Below are positions 44,540 to 53,994 of a stretch of 64,000 bases of DNA, in pieces. The position numbers and the translations under genes are program-made. The notes beneath the pieces are model-generated. The model was not told where the DNA came from. It searched no databases and was given only the letters and a program-made list of their open reading frames with translations. The stretch's first letter is position 1; each line of letters opens with the position of its first letter. Source of the stretch: Methanococcus vannielii SB (lineage in GTDB: Archaea > AGJL01 > Methanococci > Methanococcales > Methanococcaceae); NCBI RefSeq assembly GCF_000017165.1, contig NC_009634.1, positions 572,249 through 636,248 on the forward strand. The letters are read 5' to 3'.

Positions 44540-44643
44540 TTCTTTTTAAATTTTTATTTTTAGTATCATGATTATTTTTTTATAGTGAAATTTACTAATT
44601 GTTTTTCACGTTAGATAATATTCATTTTAATTCTGGTGATATT

Positions 44644-45567
44644 TTGAAAATTAAACCTGAATGCGCAGTATGTATCACAAGGCAGGTTGTTGATGCAGTG
44701 AAAGAGATAACAAGCGATGAAAAAGAGCGCTTTAAGTTAATACATGAAGGAATGAAAAAAATAAATGAAGTTTACGGGGAATTTATAGTTCCTGCATTTA
44801 TGGGCACTAGTGTTCATAGACATTTAAAAGCAGTTTCTTATAATAATGACCCATATAAAAACTTGAAAGAATCTGCAAACGAATTTGCAATTAAATATTT
44901 AAAAGAAGAAGAGGCATTGCTTGAAGATATTGACCCTCTTAAACGATTAAAAAATAAAATAAAACTTTCAATTGCAGGAAATGTAATCGATTTTGGGCCA
45001 TATGGTACAGATATTGACGTAACTGAAAAAGTAAAAAATACCGTAAGTGGAACACTAAAAATCGATTTTAGCAGTGAATTATTTGATGACTTAAAAAAAT
45101 CAAAACAAATTTTCTATATCTGCGATAACGCAGGAGAAATTATATTTGACAGAGTTTTGATTGAAGAATTAAAAAAATACGTCAATGTAGTTGTTTCAGT
45201 TAAGGGCATGCCCATATTAAATGATGCTACCTATAATGACGCAGTTATTGCGGGAATTGATAAAATAACCCGTGTTATCACTAGCGGAACTGACGTAATT
45301 GGAACTAAGTTTGAGGAGTCTTCAAGCGAATTTATTGAAGAATTTAATAAGTCAGATATAATCATTGCAAAAGGAATGGGTAATTACGAAAGTTTAACAG
45401 AATACGAAGAAAATCCAGTATTTTTAAATGATAAAGAAAATAAAACCCCAAAATTAAAAGTTCCAATATATTATATATTTAAAGCTAAATGTCCGCCCAT
45501 TGCAAAAAATGTTGGCGTAAATGAAGGTGACAATATACTTTTAAAAAAAAGCATAAGTAAAGTTTAA
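44644..45567 (+). CDS. DUF89 (ARMT1-like) damage-control phosphatase
   Basis: 307-residue metal-dependent phosphatase-fold protein. It has the archaeal subfamily's N-terminal CxxC (KPECAVCITRQ), the metal-binding CDNAGEIIFDRVLI, VSVKGMPILNDATYNDA, and KGMGNYESLTE, all conserved DUF89 signatures. The family removes phosphate from harmful or surplus phosphometabolites. The TTG start at 44644 follows GGTGATAT; the frame beginning 45 bases upstream is rejected. It is followed at 65 bases by purM. The substrate is unknown. Confidence 0.83.
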   Translation: MKIKPECAVCITRQVVDAVKEITSDEKERFKLIHEGMKKINEVYGEFIVPAFMGTSVHRHLKAVSYNNDPYKNLKESANEFAIKYLKEEEALLEDIDPLKRLKNKIKLSIAGNVIDFGPYGTDIDVTEKVKNTVSGTLKIDFSSELFDDLKKSKQIFYICDNAGEIIFDRVLIEELKKYVNVVVSVKGMPILNDATYNDAVIAGIDKITRVITSGTDVIGTKFEESSSEFIEEFNKSDIIIAKGMGNYESLTEYEENPVFLNDKENKTPKLKVPIYYIFKAKCPPIAKNVGVNEGDNILLKKSISKV

Positions 45568-45632
45568 AATTAAGAAAAACTAATAAAAATAAAAATAGTT
45601 TTATCGTTATTTTGTTAATAAAAGGTGGTACT

Positions 45633-46682
45633 TTGGTAACTTATAAAGATGCTGGTGTTGATATATATGAAGAAGACAGGATTATTCGTGCACTTATTTC
45701 AAAAATAAATTTTGAACGGGAAGATGCGATAAAACCCGCAGATTTAAAAGGACATTATGCAGGAGCGATAGAATTTGGCGATTATTATTTGGTACTCTGT
45801 ACTGACGGTGTTGGGAGTAAAATGGTAGTAGCAGAAATGGCAAACAATTTTGAAACCGTTCCAATCGATATGATTGCAATGAATGTAAACGATGCTATCT
45901 GTATAGGCGCTGAACCTGTTGCATTAGTTGACTACATGGCAGTTGAAGAAATTACAGAAAATATTGCAGAACAGATTGGAAAAGGTCTTAACGAAGGAAT
46001 TAAAGAGTCAAACATTAATTTAATAGGTGGCGAAACTGCATCCTTACCAAATATGATAAAAGGAATTGACCTTGCAGGAACCGTTCTTGCAGTTGTAAAA
46101 AAAAGTGAGATTATTTCTGGTCAGACTGTAAAAAAAGGTGACGTAATAGTTGGTTTAAGAAGTAGCGGAATACATAGTAACGGTTTATCTCTTGCAAGAA
46201 AAGTATTTTTTGAAATTTCGAATTTAAATGTTAATAGTAAATTGTCATACGGAAAAACAGTTGCAGATGAACTTCTAACGCCTACAAGAATATACGTAAA
46301 GCCCGTTTTAGATATGATTAAAAAAGCAGACGTAAAAGGCCTTGCACACATTACTGGTGGTGGATTTAGGAAATTAAAAAGATTAAATAAGGAAGTATGC
46401 TATAAAATCGATAATTTACCAGAGATACCTCCCATATTTAAAGAAATCCAAACTTTAGGTAACGTTGCAGACGAAGAAATGTTTAAAACATTTAACATGG
46501 GCATTGGCTTTTGTGTAATTGTTTCGAAGGAAAATGCGGAAAAAATTATTGAAATTTCAAACCAATACAAAATTCCTGCATTTGTAATTGGTGAAATAGA
46601 AGATAATATTGAAATAGATGGAGAATTTAAAAAAGAAACCGTTTTAGTAGAATATAACGGTAAAAAAATGATTATGGAATAA
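45633..46682 (+). CDS. purM: Phosphoribosylformylglycinamidine cyclo-ligase
   Basis: AIR synthetase, fifth step of purine synthesis. The TTG at 45633, after AAAGGTGGTAC, gives the typical N-terminus MVTYKDAGVDI and 349 residues. Key motifs are CTDGVGSKMVVAEM, IDMIAMNVNDAICIGAEPVALVDYMA, GGETASLPNM, and LRSSGIHSNGLSLARK. The C-terminal HITGGGFRKLKRL is also present. It is directly upstream of pheT on the same strand with a 31-base gap. Confidence 0.96.
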   Translation: MVTYKDAGVDIYEEDRIIRALISKINFEREDAIKPADLKGHYAGAIEFGDYYLVLCTDGVGSKMVVAEMANNFETVPIDMIAMNVNDAICIGAEPVALVDYMAVEEITENIAEQIGKGLNEGIKESNINLIGGETASLPNMIKGIDLAGTVLAVVKKSEIISGQTVKKGDVIVGLRSSGIHSNGLSLARKVFFEISNLNVNSKLSYGKTVADELLTPTRIYVKPVLDMIKKADVKGLAHITGGGFRKLKRLNKEVCYKIDNLPEIPPIFKEIQTLGNVADEEMFKTFNMGIGFCVIVSKENAEKIIEISNQYKIPAFVIGEIEDNIEIDGEFKKETVLVEYNGKKMIME

Positions 46683-46713
46683 ATTAAGAATTGAAAGCTT
46701 TCAGGTGAATGTG

Positions 46714-48378
46714 GTGCCTACAATTAACGTAAATAAGGTTGATTTAGAAAGACTATGTAATTTGGTACTTTCTGATAAATTAATAGAAGACAAATTCCCG
46801 ATGATGGGTGTTGAAGTTGAAGAAATCTTTGAAGAAATCGATAAATCTGGAAAAAAACAAAAAATTATCCAATTTTCAATAAATCCGGATAGGCCAGATT
46901 ATTTAAGCGTTGAAGGTCTTGCGAGAGGATTCAGGGGATTCATGGGAATAAACACAGGATTTCAACAGTTTGACGTTTACGAGTCAGATACTAACGTTAC
47001 GGTTTTAGATAATGAATCAAGGCCATATATTGCATTTGCACTTGTAAAAAATGTACAGATGGATGAAATGGTTCTTGAAAGCATTATTAACTTACAAGAA
47101 AAGCTCCACTGGGCACTTGGGAGAGATAGAAAAAAACTTGCAATTGGAGTTCATGACTTTGACATGGTTAAAGGCCCTTTTACATATAAAGAAATAAAAG
47201 GTGATGAAATTAAGTTCGCACCTTTAGGTTACGATAGTGAAGAAATGACTCCAAAAGAAATTCTTGAAAAACATGAAAAGGGACAAAAATACGGGAAATT
47301 AATAAAAGATGGTAAATTCCCAATTATCGTTGATTCTAAAAATAATGTTCTTTCAATGCCGCCAATAATAAATGGGACTCTTACAAAGGTAACAAAAAAT
47401 TCGAAAAATTTATTAATCGACATTACGGGAACCGAAAAAGAAGCTGTTGAAGAAGCACTAAATATTTTTGTATGTTCTCTTTTTGAAAGAAGTGGAACAA
47501 TATATTCCGTTAATGTAAATGGGAAAAGATATCCTGATTTAACTCCAAGATACCGGGAAATTTCGATTGATTTGATAAATAAAAAATTAGGGCTTGAATT
47601 AAATGCTGGAGAAATAATTTCTGCACTAAAAAAAGCAAGAATGGATGTAAAATTTGAAAACGAAAAGCTAATGGTTAAAATCCCCGCATACCGAAACGAC
47701 ATACTACATAATGTTGACTTAAAAGAGGAAGTTGCAAAAAATCACGGTTATGAAAAATTTGAGGGTAAATTGCCATCAATTGCTACAACAGGTTCAAGAA
47801 ACCCTATTGAAAAAAAATGTAAACACTACCAAAATACAATGTTGGGATTTGGGTTTTTTGAAGTAATGAACCTTACTCTTTCAAATCAGGAAACATTATT
47901 TGAAAAAATGAATTTAAAATATTCTGAAAAAGATTATGTTGAAGTTTTAAAACCGGCTTCAATTGAACATCGGGTTTTAAGAACATCTATTCTTCCAATG
48001 CTCCTTGAAACACTCTTTATAAATAAACATAATGTACTCCCCCAAAAAATATTTGAAATTGGGGACTGCGTTTTAATCGATGAAAACGATACTAAAACAG
48101 ATACTAAATGTAAAAATATCAAAAAAATTTCATGTGCAGTAGTACATCCTTTAACGAACTTTAATGAAATAAAAACTGTAACTGAAGGGCTCCTTAGGGA
48201 GACTTTTGGTGAATTTGAAATTGAAAATTATGAACATCCATCATTTATTTCTGGAAGGTGTGCAAAAATACTAAATAATGGGAAAGAAATCGGATTCTTT
48301 GGAGAAATTCATCCGGAAGTGATTTTAAATTTTGAACTTGAACACCCGATTGTTGCATTTGAAATTTTAATTGAATAA
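46714..48378 (+). CDS. pheT: Phenylalanyl-tRNA synthetase subunit beta
   Basis: Beta subunit of the heterotetrameric class II synthetase that charges tRNA(Phe). The GTG at 46714 (MPTINVNKVDLERL) follows CAGGTGAAT; the GTG at 46705 overlaps the binding site. The 554-residue length is the short archaeal/eukaryotic form, without the bacterial N-terminal tRNA-binding EMAP domain. Segments include FSINPDRPDYLSVEGLARGFRG, the B5 domain (LDLINKKLGLELNAGEIISAL-like), KIPAYRNDILHNVDLKEEVA, and a catalytic-like core with ASIEHRVLRTSILPMLLE. The alpha subunit gene is not in the window. Confidence 0.96.
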   Translation: MPTINVNKVDLERLCNLVLSDKLIEDKFPMMGVEVEEIFEEIDKSGKKQKIIQFSINPDRPDYLSVEGLARGFRGFMGINTGFQQFDVYESDTNVTVLDNESRPYIAFALVKNVQMDEMVLESIINLQEKLHWALGRDRKKLAIGVHDFDMVKGPFTYKEIKGDEIKFAPLGYDSEEMTPKEILEKHEKGQKYGKLIKDGKFPIIVDSKNNVLSMPPIINGTLTKVTKNSKNLLIDITGTEKEAVEEALNIFVCSLFERSGTIYSVNVNGKRYPDLTPRYREISIDLINKKLGLELNAGEIISALKKARMDVKFENEKLMVKIPAYRNDILHNVDLKEEVAKNHGYEKFEGKLPSIATTGSRNPIEKKCKHYQNTMLGFGFFEVMNLTLSNQETLFEKMNLKYSEKDYVEVLKPASIEHRVLRTSILPMLLETLFINKHNVLPQKIFEIGDCVLIDENDTKTDTKCKNIKKISCAVVHPLTNFNEIKTVTEGLLRETFGEFEIENYEHPSFISGRCAKILNNGKEIGFFGEIHPEVILNFELEHPIVAFEILIE

Positions 48379-48445
48379 TCATTTTTACTTTTTTAAAAAC
48401 ATGTTAATTTTAAAATCAATTTTTTAAGTCAGGAGGGGGGTTATT

Positions 48446-48937
48446 TTGCAGTTATTCATATTAGATAATGACCCAAAAAGAGCAGCAAAAATGCACTGTG
48501 ATAAACACGTTGTAAAAATGACTCTTGAGACGGCCCAAATTTTATCAACCGTTCACCACCTCCATAATTCAATTTATGCGGAAAAATGTTATAAGAAAAC
48601 CCATGAAAAACATCCTTGTGTATTGTGGGCTTCAAAAACTCGCAAAAACTATGAATGGGCACTTGAATTATTTAAAGAACTTTTAAAAGAGTACACATAT
48701 AGGTATAAAAAAATTCATAAATCTTCAGAAATACTGCCTTATTTAAAACATAACCCCGTATATTCCGAAAAAAACGAATTAACTCCTTTTGCAAAAGCCA
48801 TTCCTGAACTATACTGGGAAGATGATGCAGTTTTAGCCTATAGAAAATATTATATTCTTGAAAAATCGAAATTCTGTAAATGGTCCAAAAGAAAAGTGCC
48901 TGAATGGTATTTAAAAGGTCTGAGTTTAAAATTTTAG
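48446..48937 (+). CDS. Conserved protein of a phage/bacterial family, unknown function
   Basis: 163 residues. I recognise the N-terminal pattern LDNDPKRAAKMHCDKHVVKMTLETAQILSTVHHLH, of which the key residues are D-P-x-x-A-A-x-x-x-C-D-K-H-V-V-K-M and E-T-A-Q. KTHEKHPCVLWASKTRKNYEW and TYRYKKIHKS follow, and it ends in VPEWY. The family is frequent in tailed-phage and bacterial genomes, where it is unannotated. The conserved Cys, Lys and His residues suggest an enzyme. The start is a TTG after the exceptionally strong AGGAGGGGGG. Its presence in a core methanogen region suggests past transfer. Function unknown. Confidence 0.7.
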   Translation: MQLFILDNDPKRAAKMHCDKHVVKMTLETAQILSTVHHLHNSIYAEKCYKKTHEKHPCVLWASKTRKNYEWALELFKELLKEYTYRYKKIHKSSEILPYLKHNPVYSEKNELTPFAKAIPELYWEDDAVLAYRKYYILEKSKFCKWSKRKVPEWYLKGLSLKF

Positions 48938-48950
48938 TATTCTAAAAAAC

Positions 48951-49919
48951 TTAAAGCTTTTTTGATATTTCTTTTGCCCAATAAGTTATTATAAAATCTG
49001 CACCTGCCCGTTTTATGCTCAAAAGTGCTTCAAAAATTGCTTTTTCCCTGTCAATCCAGCCTTTTTCTGCTGCAGATTCGATCATTGCATATTCGCCACT
49101 TACGCTGTATCCTCCAACGGGAATAAGGGTATTTTCTTTTGCAGTTTTTATTATGTCCAAGTAAGAGAGTGCAGGTTTTACAAGTATCATATCTGCACCT
49201 TCTAATACATCCATTTGTATTTCTTTTAAAGCTTCTCTTGAATTTCCACTATCCATCTGGTAAGTTTTCCTATCTCCAAATTGAGGCGTACTTTCAGCAG
49301 CTTCCCTAAACGGCCCATAGAATGCGGATGCGTATTTTGCCGCATAACTCATTATTGAAACATTTTCGAATTCATTTTCATCTAAAGTTTTTCGAATTTT
49401 TAAAACTCTTCCATCCATCATATCAGACGGTGCTACAATATCCACACCTGCTTTTGCATAGGAAAGAGCAATATCTGCTAAAACTTCCAAAGTTTCGTCA
49501 TTTAATACTTCATTGTTGCTAACAATACCGCAGTGACCGTGAGAAGTGTATTCGCACATACAAACATCTGCAATTACTAAAAGACTATCTCCAAGTTTCT
49601 TTTTCACTGCCCGAATAACTTTTTGAACCCCTCCATTTTCATCAAATGCCGAAAGTGCAAAAGGATCTTTTTCTTTTGGAATCCCAAATAAAATAACTGC
49701 TAAGACACCCAAATTTGAAATTTCAATGCACTCCAAAATTGCAGCACTAATTCCAAATCTAAATTGGCCAGGCATTGAAGATATTGGAGTTTTCTCGTTT
49801 TCATTTAAATTTTCATCAATAAAAATAGGCATTATTAAATCATTTTTTGTAAGGGTGGTTTCCCTAACTAAATTCCTTATTTTTTCACTCTTTCTAAGTC
49901 TTCTTGGTCGCATTATCAT
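48951..49919 (-). CDS. hemB: Porphobilinogen synthase (delta-aminolevulinic acid dehydratase)
   Basis: Condenses two 5-aminolevulinates to porphobilinogen, the common precursor of cobamide, F430 and siroheme. The 322-residue protein has both active-site lysines ([13 protein letters not shown] and [14 protein letters not shown]). The zinc-type cysteine cluster [14 protein letters not shown] carries three cysteines, so zinc dependence is expected. [18 protein letters not shown] is the usual N-terminus. ATG 49919 follows GGGGATTAA; ATG 49913 is a close alternative. It is convergent with the preceding gene. Confidence 0.96.
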   Translation of the reverse strand: MIMRPRRLRKSEKIRNLVRETTLTKNDLIMPIFIDENLNENEKTPISSMPGQFRFGISAAILECIEISNLGVLAVILFGIPKEKDPFALSAFDENGGVQKVIRAVKKKLGDSLLVIADVCMCEYTSHGHCGIVSNNEVLNDETLEVLADIALSYAKAGVDIVAPSDMMDGRVLKIRKTLDENEFENVSIMSYAAKYASAFYGPFREAAESTPQFGDRKTYQMDSGNSREALKEIQMDVLEGADMILVKPALSYLDIIKTAKENTLIPVGGYSVSGEYAMIESAAEKGWIDREKAIFEALLSIKRAGADFIITYWAKEISKKL

Positions 49920-50076
49920 TTAATCCCCTGTAAAATAATAATTATACCCTATTTTAATATGGTTAATAAGTTTAATAATACAAATTTAAAAGCTTGTATT
50001 ACTATAGTATAATAAATTTTGTTTTTAGTTTTAAAAGATTTAAAAATAGTTACTTTTTTAATTTAGTAGTTTAAGA

Positions 50077-51405
50077 TTAAAACTTTTCAAATGCATCCTC
50101 TGCTGCAAAAGTTAACGGGTCAATTACCATTGAAACAGGAGGCGCATAACTAAATTCTTGATTTAAAAGTTCGTCAACCGTCATTTTCTTTGAAATTGCA
50201 ATAGACATTGCGTCAACTCGTTCTGCAACTCGTTCTTTTGAAATAATCTGGCATCCGATAATCCTTCTTGAATTTTTTTCACATACCAGTTTTATAAATA
50301 TTGGTTCACCACCCGGATAATACCTTGCCCTTGTAAGTGCTTTTGCGTTACCGATAACCACATCTATTCCATTCATTTTTGCAGCAGTTTCTGTCATACC
50401 TGTTCCACCAATTTCAAGGGCGCCAATTTTTGAAACCATGCTGTTTAGTACCGGACTACTTTCTGCATCAATTCCTGCAATGCTTTTTGCTGCAACTTTC
50501 CCCTGCCTTACAGCAGTTGTTCCAAATGGTGAAAGAGTATTTTGGCCAGTTATTGCATCAATTACTTCAACACAGTCACCAACTGCATATATGTTCTCAA
50601 TTGAAGTCTGCATCAAGTTATTTGTAAGTATTGCCCATCGCCCAATCTCACAGCCTGCTAGTTTAGCAAGTTCAATGTTTGAACGAACGCCTGTTGACAT
50701 TATTACAAGCTCTGTATCAATTTGTTCTTCCCCGATAATTACTGCCTTAACTTTTTCATTTCCAATAATTTTTCCGAGTGGTTTTTCTAAAATAATTCTT
50801 ATTCCATTTTCTTCAAGATACTCCTGAACTATTTTTGCCATTTCTGGGTCAAGAGCCCTTGGAAACACCTGTGGAACCATTTCAACAACAGTTACATCTA
50901 TTCCAATTTCTTTCAATCCAAATGCCATTTCTAAGCCGATTGCCCCTGCTCCTGCAACTACTGCTTGTTTTGTAGTTTTTGTCCATTCTTTTATGCTTTG
51001 GCCGTCTTCAATTGTTCTTACCTTAAATACCCCTTTTAAATTTACGCCATCTATTGGTGGAATAAATGGAGTTCCACCTGTTGCGATTACTAATTTTTCA
51101 TAGGAAATTTCTTTTTTAATTCCTTTTTCTTCATAAATTACTATATTTTGGTTAGCTACTACATCAACTACTTTGGATTCAGTAATAACTTCAATTCCCT
51201 TTCTTTCGTAGTCTTTTGGAGTGTGCATTACTATATTTTCAAATTTTTCAATTTCTCCACCAATAACATAAGGTATTGCACATGGGGAATATGCAATATG
51301 TTTATCCTCCGTTAATATAGTAATTTTAGCATTAGCACTATATTTTTTTATATTTGATGCAGTAGTAAGTCCTCCAGCACCGCTTCCAATGATTACGACA
51401 TTCAT
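50077..51405 (-). CDS. FAD-dependent pyridine nucleotide-disulfide oxidoreductase, NADH oxidase/CoA-disulfide reductase type
   Basis: 442-residue flavoprotein. FAD motif VIIGSGAGGLTTASNIKKY at the N-terminus; redox-active Cys42 in YSPCAIPYVIGG, the single-cysteine active site of NADH oxidases, peroxidases and CoA-disulfide reductases. The NAD motif is VVAGAGAIGLEMAFGLKEIG and the second FAD motif is IYAVGDCVEVID. The C-terminal dimerisation domain is typical. In an anaerobe it probably detoxifies oxygen or reduces CoA disulfide. The start ATG follows CTGGTGAAAAA. It is a single gene, with a 236-base AT-rich gap downstream of which I see no features. Confidence 0.88.
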   Translation of the reverse strand: MNVVIIGSGAGGLTTASNIKKYSANAKITILTEDKHIAYSPCAIPYVIGGEIEKFENIVMHTPKDYERKGIEVITESKVVDVVANQNIVIYEEKGIKKEISYEKLVIATGGTPFIPPIDGVNLKGVFKVRTIEDGQSIKEWTKTTKQAVVAGAGAIGLEMAFGLKEIGIDVTVVEMVPQVFPRALDPEMAKIVQEYLEENGIRIILEKPLGKIIGNEKVKAVIIGEEQIDTELVIMSTGVRSNIELAKLAGCEIGRWAILTNNLMQTSIENIYAVGDCVEVIDAITGQNTLSPFGTTAVRQGKVAAKSIAGIDAESSPVLNSMVSKIGALEIGGTGMTETAAKMNGIDVVIGNAKALTRARYYPGGEPIFIKLVCEKNSRRIIGCQIISKERVAERVDAMSIAISKKMTVDELLNQEFSYAPPVSMVIDPLTFAAEDAFEKF

Positions 51406-51640
51406 TTTTTCACCAGTAGTAAAATAAAAATATTCAGTTAAATTAAAATATAGTTTTTAAATATAGGAACTTTTTTCAGATATATAAATTTAATTGATAA
51501 TACGAAAAATTAACCCAAATGGAGTCCTAAAAAAGCATTTTTTTAGATATAATTTGAAAATACGTAATTTAAAAAAATAAATGGTACAAAAATAGAGTCC
51601 TATTTATCTAATAAGTATAAAAAGAAAAAATAGAGGGTAT

Positions 51641-52789
51641 TTATTCAATTTCTTTCATGACTTCATGATATATTGTAAAATCATAAAGTATACTGTTTAT
51701 CTTTTCTGAATCGGTCATTCCTTTGAATTGACCAGTCATTGCACCTTGTTCATCCATTACTTTTACAAATGACGGCCCTAGTTCAGTTAATTTATTAATT
51801 TCATTTGTAAATCCAATGTTTGGAATTGAATGCTTTTCAACCTCTAAATCAGTTCCAAGCCATTCAACGCTTGCAGTTATTGCAAGTTCAGGATTTTTTG
51901 CAATTTCATTATTTGATAACGCCATTAATTTTAAGAATGATTTTACTGCTGATTTTTTATCTTTAATGGCATTTTCTGACGCTACAAGTACGCAGCACGG
52001 ATGATTTTCCCACATGCCTTCAGGAGGAAGATTTCCAGAGTAGATTATAGGTTTTCCAATTCCTGAAAGTTTTAACTGTTCAGGAGTAGGTTCCCATGCA
52101 ATTACAGCGTCTAATTCCTTACTGCTTAAAAGTTGGGGCATTGCACCTTGCCCATTACAGTTTACCAACTGAACCATTTTAGTTTTGTCGTTTGGATTTT
52201 CTGTGTAGGTTATTCCTTCAAAATCCAGTGCTGATTTTATCATAACGTACTGGATAGAGGTTGGAAGAGGATGTCCAATTTTTACGGTTTTTCCAGAATT
52301 TTGACTTTCTTTTATGTATAAAACAAATTCTTCCCAATTGTTTGCTGAAATATCGCTTCTAACAACTACTGCTGAGCCTTCGGATTGGATTGGACTTATA
52401 ATTTTTGCAGCATTTCCCTGATCTATTGAAAATACTGCCGGAGGAACCCCATTTAAACCCACATCAACCTGACCTTGTGCCATTAAAGTCATAATTTTTG
52501 CGCCCCCTTCAAGTACCCTTACGAATTCAACATTTGCTATTAATTTATCGTTTTCATATAATCCGTATACTTTTTTATTCTCAATTTCTTTTAAGTAAAT
52601 CCCGTAATTTTCCATGAAAATGTCGGAATGCTCTGCTGCAACAAAAAGCGGTGCATCATGGTCAGATGGTAAGTAAGCCACCTTAAGATTATATACATCT
52701 TCAGAACCACTATTTGTATCGATGCAACCTGCAAAGAGTAGCATTATTAAAAATCCCGCTAAAATTGCGTATTTTTTTATAAATAACAC
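51641..52789 (-). CDS. ABC-type substrate-binding lipoprotein, NitT/TauT family; start uncertain (possible AUA)
   Basis: 382 residues as drawn. A lipoprotein signal (KKYAILAGFLIMLLFAGC) is followed by a periplasmic-binding fold of the nitrate/taurine/sulfonate type: KVAYLPSDHDAPLFVAAEHSDIFMENYG, VDVGLNGVPPAVFSIDQGN, IGHPLPTSIQYVMIKSAL, and DAVIAWEPTPEQLK. No permease or ATPase gene is adjacent. The GTG at 52789 overlaps GAGGTG, the obvious binding site, so translation more likely begins at ATA 52780 (six bases after the site), giving an N-terminus of KKYAIL. Ligand unknown; tungstate, sulfonate or a B-vitamin precursor are all conceivable. Confidence 0.78.
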   Translation of the reverse strand: MLFIKKYAILAGFLIMLLFAGCIDTNSGSEDVYNLKVAYLPSDHDAPLFVAAEHSDIFMENYGIYLKEIENKKVYGLYENDKLIANVEFVRVLEGGAKIMTLMAQGQVDVGLNGVPPAVFSIDQGNAAKIISPIQSEGSAVVVRSDISANNWEEFVLYIKESQNSGKTVKIGHPLPTSIQYVMIKSALDFEGITYTENPNDKTKMVQLVNCNGQGAMPQLLSSKELDAVIAWEPTPEQLKLSGIGKPIIYSGNLPPEGMWENHPCCVLVASENAIKDKKSAVKSFLKLMALSNNEIAKNPELAITASVEWLGTDLEVEKHSIPNIGFTNEINKLTELGPSFVKVMDEQGAMTGQFKGMTDSEKINSILYDFTIYHEVMKEIE

Positions 52790-52901
52790 CTCACGTAAAT
52801 ATTCATAAAAAATATGTATTAAACTATATATAATTTATTAAGAAGCGTTTAACTATAATTAATGTATTAAAAAAGAAATCTAAAAATTTAATAGAGAATT
52901 C

Positions 52902-53474
52902 TTATTTTTTTAAACTTTTAAGTCTTGTACCGCAGTATGGGCACATCATCCATGATGAATCAACTTCACGCTTGCAATTTGAACATTTGATTATCCTATC
53001 TCGTTCTTCAATTAATTTAAATCCGCAATGTGCACAATTATTCCAATTTTCGGTAGTATGTTTTTTACAGTTTGGGCAGTCTTTTGATTCTTCAAAATTC
53101 ATTTCTATTAAATTTGAGCCACAGTTTGCACAATTTTCCCAACCAAGGTCAATTACCGCGTTACAATTTTTACAGTAGTTTAAAGTTTCTACAAACTTTG
53201 AACCTAATGTTATCTTTAATTTTTCAAGAGTTATTGTAGCTTCTCTTTTTAAAACTTCGTCAACGTCATATTCCATTATTCGCTCTAATCCCGAGATAAT
53301 TCTTTGAATTGACTGTTTATCGGTCATTTCCATGTATTGTAATGATTCAGGCCTTAAAATTGTTAAATCAACAATCTTTTTTAACGTTATTAATTTAGTT
53401 GCAGGCACTGAACTTTTGAGGCCGTTTATAATACTTGCTCTCTCTTCCTCATTTATTGGAATCACTGTAACCAT
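52902..53474 (-). CDS. Multi-zinc-ribbon protein
   Basis: 190 residues. The first 100 residues are helical with a HEAT-like pattern (LKSSVPATKLITLKKIVDL...ILRPESLQYM). Then come three zinc-ribbon units: CKNCNAVIDLGWENCANCG, CPNCKKHTTENWNNCAHCG, and CSNCKREVDSSWMMCPYCG. ATG 53474 follows GGAGGAAGAAA, so it overlaps the upstream membrane-protein gene by 26 bases. It is the last gene of a four-gene run headed by herA. Probably nucleic-acid or protein binding; function unknown. Confidence 0.75.
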   Translation of the reverse strand: MVTVIPINEEERASIINGLKSSVPATKLITLKKIVDLTILRPESLQYMEMTDKQSIQRIISGLERIMEYDVDEVLKREATITLEKLKITLGSKFVETLNYCKNCNAVIDLGWENCANCGSNLIEMNFEESKDCPNCKKHTTENWNNCAHCGFKLIEERDRIIKCSNCKREVDSSWMMCPYCGTRLKSLKK

Positions 53475-53976
53475 TTTCTTCCTCCATCCAGTAGGGGATA
53501 TTTTCATCCATTACATTTAATTTTCCAATTTTAACTAATTTACGATAGTAATATTCCATATATGTTAAAACTTCTGATTCAGAAGCGTCCCCTAATTTAG
53601 ATATCTCTATTTCCCATCGTCCAGTACGGTAAGTATAATATGGAAGCATTTTACCGCTATAATTATAATAAGATATTATTTCAACCTCTTCAACATTTTC
53701 AAAGTGGTTATAAGAATACCATAATATATAGCAAAGTTGTAACTTAGTCTGTTTATCAAGGTCACCCTTATGCCTTCTCCCAAGTTCATTTTTAACCTGG
53801 TAAGCACGAATAAGTTTCCCATTTTGAATGTTAACGTTTTGAACTTCGTAAACTCCATATTTTTCAAATCTTTCCATTTCAGATTTGTTCTGTTCCCTAT
53901 CCTGAATAATTATAATTGGAGCCATTGCAAGAATTATAATTATAACGGATAATACAATATATTCCTTTAAAATCAT
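53449..53976 (-). CDS. Single-pass membrane protein of unknown function
   Basis: 175 residues. An N-terminal helix (YIVLSVIIIILAMAPIIII) follows three charged residues. The rest is soluble, rich in Tyr and Glu, with WYSYNHFENVEEVEIISYYNYSGKMLPYYTYRTGRWEI giving an aromatic core. The ATG at 53976 follows GTGAAAACC; the GTG at 53985 is that site. Located between the YkgJ-type gene (18 bases) and the zinc-ribbon gene (overlap), it is part of the herA run. I do not recognise a family. Confidence 0.65.
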   Translation of the reverse strand: MILKEYIVLSVIIIILAMAPIIIIQDREQNKSEMERFEKYGVYEVQNVNIQNGKLIRAYQVKNELGRRHKGDLDKQTKLQLCYILWYSYNHFENVEEVEIISYYNYSGKMLPYYTYRTGRWEIEISKLGDASESEVLTYMEYYYRKLVKIGKLNVMDENIPYWMEEENGYSDSNK

Positions 53977-53994
53977 GGTTTTCACAAAGAATCT

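Noticed and set aside
52019-52038. GGAAGATTTCC as a possible nitrogen operator
   Set aside because: Spacing is three bases rather than six and it is inside a coding region.
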